Of a DNA stretch of 7,070 bases, positions 1 to 5,500 are shown piece after piece. Every line of letters begins with the position of its first letter. Position 1 is the stretch's first letter. Position numbers and translations under genes: made by a program. The DNA is from UMGS1474 sp050946775 (GTDB taxonomy: Bacteria; Bacillota; Clostridia; Oscillospirales; Acutalibacteraceae). The stretch covers positions 1 through 7,070 of the forward strand of contig JBMNVL010000100.1 in NCBI GenBank assembly GCA_050946775.1. The letters are read 5' to 3'. The notes beneath the pieces are model-generated. The model searched no databases and was not told the DNA's origin. It was given only the letters and a program-made list of their open reading frames with translations.

Positions 1-1
1 G

Positions 2-1621
2 GCGGTGCCGGAGCTTTTGCTGATCTGGCTGGCGCTGGTGGCGTGGTCGTTCCATAACGTGTCGGTCATCCACATCGTGCTGACGCTGGTGTTGCTGGCG
101 ATCATGATGGCGGTGCAGATCCGCCCCGTTTTGCGGGGGTGGAAAAGCCTGTTCCGAATGGAAGGGGACGCTTTCGCTCCGGTGGCGGTCGCGTCGACGG
201 TCACTTTGATCCACACGGTGGTGCAGATGTTCAACACCCCGCAGATCGCCTCGCCCGACACGGCACCGTTGCTGCTGCCGTCGGTGGCAGGGCTGGGACT
301 GTTGTTCAGCGCCATGGGCCGCCAATGGCGGGTCGCGCGTATTCGCAACAACTTCCGGGTGGTGTCCTACGAGGGCGAAAAGGTTGCCGCCTGCAAGATC
401 GACGATCCCGAGCAGGCCCGTCAGATCGGCCGCACGGCGGTCGCCATGGGCGTGCCGGAGGTTTGCTATTTCAAAAAAGCCCGCTTTTTGAGCGGCTATT
501 TGCGCCATTCCTATACCGACGATCTGGCCGACGAGCAAACGCGGCTTTACCTGCCTGTTTCCCTTGGCGTGGCACTGCTTTTGAGCATTCCGATGTTTAT
601 TTTGTCGGGATCGGTCTTCACGGCGTTGTCGGTCTTTACGGCGGCGGTGTGCATCGCCGCGCCGATGGGACTGGTCACGGCGATCCATCTGCCCTTGTGG
701 CGGGTGTCCCGGCGGCTGGTACGCCAGGGCGCCATGGTTTCGGGATGGGACGCGGTGGAGGAATTCGGCGGGGTACACGCCATTACGGTGGACGCGCTGG
801 ATCTGTTTCCCGAAAACAGCGTGCTGCTGCACGGAATCAAGACGTTTTCCGGCACCCCGATCGATCGGGCGATTATTGACGCGGCGTCGGTGGCGATTCA
901 GGCCGGCGGTCCTCTGGCCGGTGTCTTCAAACGGGTCCTCGAGGACAGTGAGAAACTGCTTCAACCGGTGGAATCGCTGATGTACGAACAGGATATGGGT
1001 GTGTCCGGCTGGGTTGGCGGCCGGCGGGTGCTGGTCGGCAACCGCAAGCTGCTGGAAAACCACGGGGTGGACGTGCCCAGCCACGATTACGAGCTGCGCT
1101 ATACCCAGGGCGATCGGCGGTTGGTATATTTGTCCACCGCCGGTGAGCTTTCGGCGATGTTCGTGGTCAGTTATCTGGCGGACGAAGAAATCGGCGACGC
1201 GCTGGAGACCCTGACAGGCGAAGGCGTTACCCTGCTGGTGCGCACCTGCGATCCCAACGTCAACGAGGATTTGATCTGCAAGGCGTATGATCTCGACCGG
1301 TATTATGTGGAAGTAATGGGCGCTTCCGCCGGACGGCTGTATGTGCGGCTGCAAAACGAGGAGTTTGCCGACCGGGAAGCGCTGATCGGCTCCAATGGCT
1401 GGCTGCAGGGGAAAGCGTTGGCGCTGGCGTCCTGCCGGCGGCTGAAAGCGGCGGGCCGGATGGCGATCATTACCCAACTCGCCGGCGCCGTTCTCGGTCT
1501 GGCGTTGACCGCTTTCGCGGTGTTTTACAACGGCACGCCCTTCGCGGCGTTCCACACGACGCTGTATATCGCGCTGGTGACCGGGTTATCCTGGCTGTTG
1601 CCGCGTTTCAAACGGGTATAA
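2..1621 (+). CDS. Degenerate P1B-type ATPase-like membrane protein (probable pseudoenzyme), 5' end cut by window
   Basis: The protein resembles heavy-metal (P1B) P-type ATPases in topology. Residues are counted from a GTG at 5, although the frame is open to the window edge and there is no room to see a ribosome site, so the true start may lie upstream. Hydrophobic segments fall near residues 3-19, 20-38, 57-77, 87-104, 182-205, 206-230, 484-507 and 513-533, giving eight helices as in P1B pumps. The best family match is the nucleotide-binding-like stretch around residues 331-355, which includes GRRVLVGNRKLL. The functional motifs are altered: the CPC metal site reads APM (219-221), DKTGT reads DALDL (263-267), the HP motif of SEHPL reads TP (284-285), and TGD reads TCD (414-416). 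The actuator TGE loop and the GDGxND hinge are absent. The loop between helices 4 and 5 is only about 75 residues. The long intact frame argues against simple decay. I infer a non-pumping role, possibly sensing, scaffolding or regulation. Family membership is fairly sure; function is unknown. The esterase gene follows after 15 bases. Confidence 0.75.
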   Translation, partial: AVPELLLIWLALVAWSFHNVSVIHIVLTLVLLAIMMAVQIRPVLRGWKSLFRMEGDAFAPVAVASTVTLIHTVVQMFNTPQIASPDTAPLLLPSVAGLGLLFSAMGRQWRVARIRNNFRVVSYEGEKVAACKIDDPEQARQIGRTAVAMGVPEVCYFKKARFLSGYLRHSYTDDLADEQTRLYLPVSLGVALLLSIPMFILSGSVFTALSVFTAAVCIAAPMGLVTAIHLPLWRVSRRLVRQGAMVSGWDAVEEFGGVHAITVDALDLFPENSVLLHGIKTFSGTPIDRAIIDAASVAIQAGGPLAGVFKRVLEDSEKLLQPVESLMYEQDMGVSGWVGGRRVLVGNRKLLENHGVDVPSHDYELRYTQGDRRLVYLSTAGELSAMFVVSYLADEEIGDALETLTGEGVTLLVRTCDPNVNEDLICKAYDLDRYYVEVMGASAGRLYVRLQNEEFADREALIGSNGWLQGKALALASCRRLKAAGRMAIITQLAGAVLGLALTAFAVFYNGTPFAAFHTTLYIALVTGLSWLLPRFKRV

Positions 1622-1627
1622 AAGGAG
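1621..1627 (+). promoter_or_regulatory. Ribosome binding site of the esterase gene
   Basis: AAAGGAG sits 9 bases before the ATG at 1637, and its first A is the last base of the upstream TAA stop. This strong site fixes the esterase start and suggests the two genes are translated from one transcript. Confidence 0.8.
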
Positions 1628-1636
1628 AAAAGCACA

Positions 1637-2290
1637 ATGACACAGGAAAAACGGTTTTCCCGGCCGGTCGCCGGGAAATCGATGCCTTTTCTGGTCTACA
1701 CGCCGGAGGAATATGACGATCAGCCGGATAAACGCTGGCCGCTGGTGATCTTTTTGCACGGCGCCGGGGAGAGGGGTACCGATCTCAAGGCGGTGCGCCG
1801 TCACGGACCGCTGCGGGAAGTGGAACGGGGACGTGCCTTTCCCTTTTTGATCGCCGCGCCGCAATTGTCGGGACAGGAATACTGGGGCGGGTATATCGAA
1901 TCGCTGAACGCCTGGCTGGACGATCTGCTGGCGGAATACCGGATCGACCCTGATCGGGTGTATTTGACCGGCTTGAGCATGGGCGGCACCGGTACCTGGC
2001 TGTGGGCGATGGCGTCGGCTGGGCGTTTTGCGGCGATCATGCCGATGTGCGGCACCGGCATTTGCTGGTGCGCCGGCAACGTGGCGGGGTTGCCGATCTG
2101 GACCTTTCACGGCAGCGCCGACGAGATCATTCCAGTGGAGGAAAGCATCCATATGGTCAACCGTGTCAACGCGTCCGGCGGGAACGCAAAACTGACCATT
2201 ATGGAAGGGTATACCCACGATTGCTGGACGGATACCTACGCCCGCGAGGACGTATACGAATGGCTGCTCGAACATCGTCGAGAGGAATAA
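1637..2290 (+). CDS. Alpha/beta-hydrolase esterase (PHB-depolymerase/prolyl-oligopeptidase-like family)
   Basis: This 217-residue protein is a compact, complete alpha/beta hydrolase. An oxyanion-loop HGAG motif is at residues 41-44. The nucleophile elbow GLSMGG spans 112-117 with Ser114. Asp162 follows the FHGSAD motif, and His194 lies in GYTHDCW, completing the triad. The C-terminal pattern, THDCW followed by VYEWLLEHRRE, is typical of the small carboxylesterase/PHB-depolymerase-like (LpqC-type) hydrolases common in Firmicutes. Known members cleave carboxylic esters, some of them on polysaccharide side chains. The actual substrate cannot be read from the sequence. There is no signal peptide or membrane segment, so the enzyme is probably cytoplasmic. 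Cys138, Cys143 and Cys145 form a small cluster before the Asp strand. The ATG at 1637 is well supported by its ribosome site, and the gene ends just before a terminator. It is probably co-transcribed with the ATPase-like gene. Confidence 0.85.
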   Translation: MTQEKRFSRPVAGKSMPFLVYTPEEYDDQPDKRWPLVIFLHGAGERGTDLKAVRRHGPLREVERGRAFPFLIAAPQLSGQEYWGGYIESLNAWLDDLLAEYRIDPDRVYLTGLSMGGTGTWLWAMASAGRFAAIMPMCGTGICWCAGNVAGLPIWTFHGSADEIIPVEESIHMVNRVNASGGNAKLTIMEGYTHDCWTDTYAREDVYEWLLEHRREE

Positions 2291-2294
2291 ACAC

Positions 2295-2326
2295 AAAAAA
2301 GCACGTTCCAGGAGCGTGCTTTTTTT
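2295..2326 (+). terminator. Bidirectional Rho-independent terminator
   Basis: An A6 tract (2295-2300) precedes the arm GCACGTTC (2301-2308). A CAG loop (2309-2311) and the arm GAGCGTGC (2312-2319) follow, with one T-G wobble, and then T7 (2320-2326). The stem is 8 bp and can be extended by A-T pairs. Because both flanks are A/T tracts it could act from either strand. It starts 5 bases after the esterase stop, ending the first operon and insulating the fucosidase gene. Confidence 0.9.
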
Positions 2327-2380
2327 CAAAAAACACATTTTTTTGCTCGAAAAGTATATGGTTTTTCCGGCGTGATCCGC

Positions 2381-2386
2381 TACAAT
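2381..2386 (+). promoter_or_regulatory. Candidate -10 box of the GH95 gene promoter
   Basis: TACAAT differs from the sigma-A consensus TATAAT at one base and lies in the AT-rich gap between the terminator and the GH95 start. It would place transcription start near 2393, giving a leader of about 35 bases. No convincing -35 hexamer is seen 16-18 bases upstream (the best windows around 2357-2364 match poorly) and there is no extended TGn. The promoter may therefore need an activator, or the true promoter may be elsewhere. No clear operator palindrome is visible. Confidence 0.4.
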
Positions 2387-2409
2387 ATGTTCATAAGGAG
2401 AACTTTTTT

Positions 2410-2416
2410 GGGGAGG
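2410..2416 (+). promoter_or_regulatory. Ribosome binding site of the GH95 gene
   Basis: GGGGAGG lies 11 bases before the ATG at 2428. It supports that start over the out-of-frame ATG at 2418, which is only one base from this motif. A second Shine-Dalgarno-like AAGGAG is at 2395-2400. Confidence 0.7.
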
Positions 2417-2427
2417 TATGCATCATC

Positions 2428-2526
2428 ATGAAAGGATCGATCAAAAAAGGACTGTCAGCTTTTGCGGCAGCGGCATTGACCGCGACGCTGCTGGCATCGC
2501 CCATGGGAGGAATGCTTGTGTCCGCA
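2428..2526 (+). other. Sec signal peptide of the GH95 fucosidase
   Basis: Residues 1-33 show a basic start (MKGSIKK), a hydrophobic Ala/Leu-rich core (residues 9-23) and a VSA motif just before Lys34, fitting signal peptidase I cleavage. There is no lipobox cysteine, so the protein is exported and released rather than lipidated. Confidence 0.9.
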
Positions 2527-5500
2527 AAAGAAACAACGCCGGCCAAAGGCGCGCAGGTGCCGCTGCAGGCGTGGTATACCGCGCCGGCGCCGCTGACAGC
2601 CGAGGGTTGGGAGCAGCAGGCGACCCAGCTTGGCAACGGCTACATGGGCGCCATGGTATTCGGCGGCGTGCAGCGCGACCGGATCCAGACCAACGAAAAG
2701 ACCGTCTGGTCGGGCGGCCCGGGCGCGGATGAGAATTTTAACTACGGCATCATCACCGATTCCGCCAAAGCCAAAGCGGCTCTCAACGAGATCCGGGCGA
2801 TCCTGCAAAAACGGGTCAAGCTGCTGACCCCGGCGCACTATGAGGGCAACCGGCTGGTGACCGCCAACTACAGCTACGGCGAGGACGAGGCGCGGCTGGT
2901 GGAGCTGTCCAAGGAGCTGTACGGCGATCGATCCGCCTACGGCAGTTATCAGACCCTCAGCGAGATCGATATCGTCGATCCGTCGGGCAACGACGCCTAC
3001 GCCGATTACCGCCGGGTGCTGGATCTGCGCACCGGCACCGCTTCGGTAACTTACAAGCAGGCCGGGGTGACGTATACCCGCGAGTATTTCGTTAACTACC
3101 CGCAAAACGTGATGGTGGTGCGGCTGAAAGCCGATAAGAGCGGCGCACTCAACCGGGATATTTCGCTGGACAGCGTTCAGCCGCAAAAGATCATTTCCGG
3201 CGACGTGGTGAACAATACCCTGACCATGCGGGGACGTCCCTCCAACCACGGGGAAAACGGTGAGGTGTTCGTTCAGCAGATCAAGGTGATCGCCACCGGC
3301 GGCAGCGTGGTGACGGTGGGCGACACCTCTCACGTGCGGGACGCTGACGAGATTTTGATCTACATGACCGCCGGCACCAACTACAATTTCCGGGACGAGG
3401 AAGACGAGCCGGTCTTCAGCAGCGAGGATCCGCTTGTCGCCGTGCAGGCGCGGATCGCCGCGGCGGTGGAGATGGGCTACGACGGCCTGTATGCCGCTCA
3501 CGAGGAGGATTATCAGGCGCTGTTCGGCAACGTGGAGTTGAATCTCGGCGTCAGCGCCATGCCGGCAAAACCGACCGATCAACTGTTGGCGGCTTACGGC
3601 GGCCGGACGGAGAATCCCAATACCGCCGAGGAAGACCGGTATCTTGAACAGCTATACTATCAATTCGGACGGTATCTGCTGATCGCTTCCTCCCGCGCCG
3701 GATCGCTGCCGGCCAACCTGCAGGGGGTGTGGGCCAACGGCCTGAACACCCCGTGGGCAGGCGATTATCACGCCAATATCAACGTGCAGATGAACTACTG
3801 GCTGGCCGAAAGCACCAACCTGTCGGACTGCCATATCCCGATGATCGACTATCTGCGTTCCCAGGTGTTTGCCGGGGAGATCTACGCCCAGTATTACTAT
3901 GCCCGTCCCGATGGCGGCGACGTGCGCGGCTGGGCGGTCAATGTCGGCTGCAACGCTTGGAACCACGTTTCCTCCAACGATTCCGACGTCGGCTTTGTGC
4001 CGACGGGCGGCGCGTGGATGTGCCAGGATATCTGGGAGCATTACATTTACACGCTGGATGAAGACTTTTTGCGGGAAAACTACCCGGTGCTGATGGGTGC
4101 CGCGCTGTTCTGGGTCGACAACCTGTGGACCGACGAGCGGGACGGCAAACTGGTGGTCAACCCCTCTTATTCCCCCGAACACGGGCGGCTGTCGCTGGGC
4201 ACCACCTTTGATCAGGGCGTGGTCTGGGAGATCTTCCGGGAAGTTCTCGCCGCGGCCGAGGTGCTGGGCGACGATTCGCCCGAGGTTGAGGAGATCCGCG
4301 GGGCGCAGGCAAAGCTGTCCGGCCCGCAGATCGGGCTTGGCGGCCAGTTTATGGAATGGAAAGACGAAACCTCGCAGGACGTCTCCGGCGACGGCGGTCA
4401 TCGCCACGTCAACCATCTGTTTATGCTTCATCCCGGCAGTCAGATCGTGGTCGGCCGCAGCGAACAGGAGGACGCTTATGCCGAGGCGATGAAGGTGACG
4501 CTGAACACCCGCGGTGACGGCGGCACCGGCTGGAGCAAAGCGTGGAAGGTCAACTTCTGGGCGCGGCTGCGGGACGGCGACCGTTCCCATACCCTGCTCA
4601 GCGAACTGCTCAAACAATCCACCGCTTCCAACCTGTTCGATCTCCATCCGCCCTTCCAGATCGACGGCAACTTCGGCGGTACCGCCGGTATGACCGAAAT
4701 GCTGCTGCAGACCCAGGGCGACGCCATCGAGATCCTGCCGGCGCTGCCTTCCGCCTGGGCGACGGGCAGCGTCAACGGGCTGAAAGCCCGCGGCAACGTG
4801 GAAGTGGATATCGCGTGGAAAAACGGCCTTCCCGCCAAAGTCGTTCTCCGCCCGGCGGCCGATCAGACCGTCACCGTCAAAGCCGCCGCCCTGTCCACCG
4901 CGACGCTGACCGATTCGGCCGACAAGGCGGTCGCCTTTACCGGCGTGGACGAGGACACCGTTCAGCTGAACGTAAAAGCCGGCGAGACCTATACCTTTAC
5001 CGATATCGTGCCTCAGTATACCAATGCGGTCACCCTGTCGGAGACCGCGGGCACCTTTAACGCGCCCAAGACGGTCACCGCTTATATCGACAATCCCGAC
5101 GCGCAGATCCGCTATACCCTCGACGGCACCGACCCGACGGCGGATTCGACCCTGTTTGGCGGCGCCATCGCTCTGCCGGCCGGCAACGTCACGCTGAAAG
5201 CGGCCGCCTTTGACGGGGATACCGCGTTGGGTGACCCGGTCAGCGGCGCCTATCTGGTGCTGCCGGCCAACATCGCCACCGGTACCGCCGCCGATCAATC
5301 GGGCGCGACCATCGGCGGCTACCCCATCGAGCGGATTCTGGATAAAAATCCCGATTCCCGTTGGGCGACCACCCAAAACGGCACGCTGGTCTTCACGGTG
5401 GACTTTGGCAAAACGATGACGCTGGATATGATCTCGATCGACGAATTTGCCGAAAAGGATCAGCGCTGCCGCACCAACGGGATCAAGCTGGAGTACTGGA

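Noticed and set aside
139..879. Plus-strand 246-codon frame inside the ATPase-like gene
   Set aside because: It is an Arg/Gly-rich alternate frame with no motifs, shadowing the membrane protein frame, which has clear helices and family similarity.
1586..2338. Minus-strand 250-codon frame opposite the esterase
   Set aside because: It starts inside the terminator region and overlaps a gene with an intact catalytic triad. Its composition is that of an antisense frame.
2002..2427. Upstream extension of the GH95 reading frame
   Set aside because: The frame is open but overlaps the esterase and crosses the terminator, and the translated part is compositionally unlike a protein. The signal peptide at 2428 with its ribosome site marks the real start.
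2418..2732. ATG at 2418 opening a 104-codon frame
   Set aside because: It is one base from the Shine-Dalgarno motif and out of frame with the GH95 product. The product is Ala/Arg/Gly-rich without a domain.
3652..5376. Long open frame on the minus strand (574 codons)
   Set aside because: It lies wholly opposite the GH95 gene, whose family motifs are certain. Its protein is Gly/Arg-rich with no recognisable domain, as expected for an antisense frame in GC-rich DNA.
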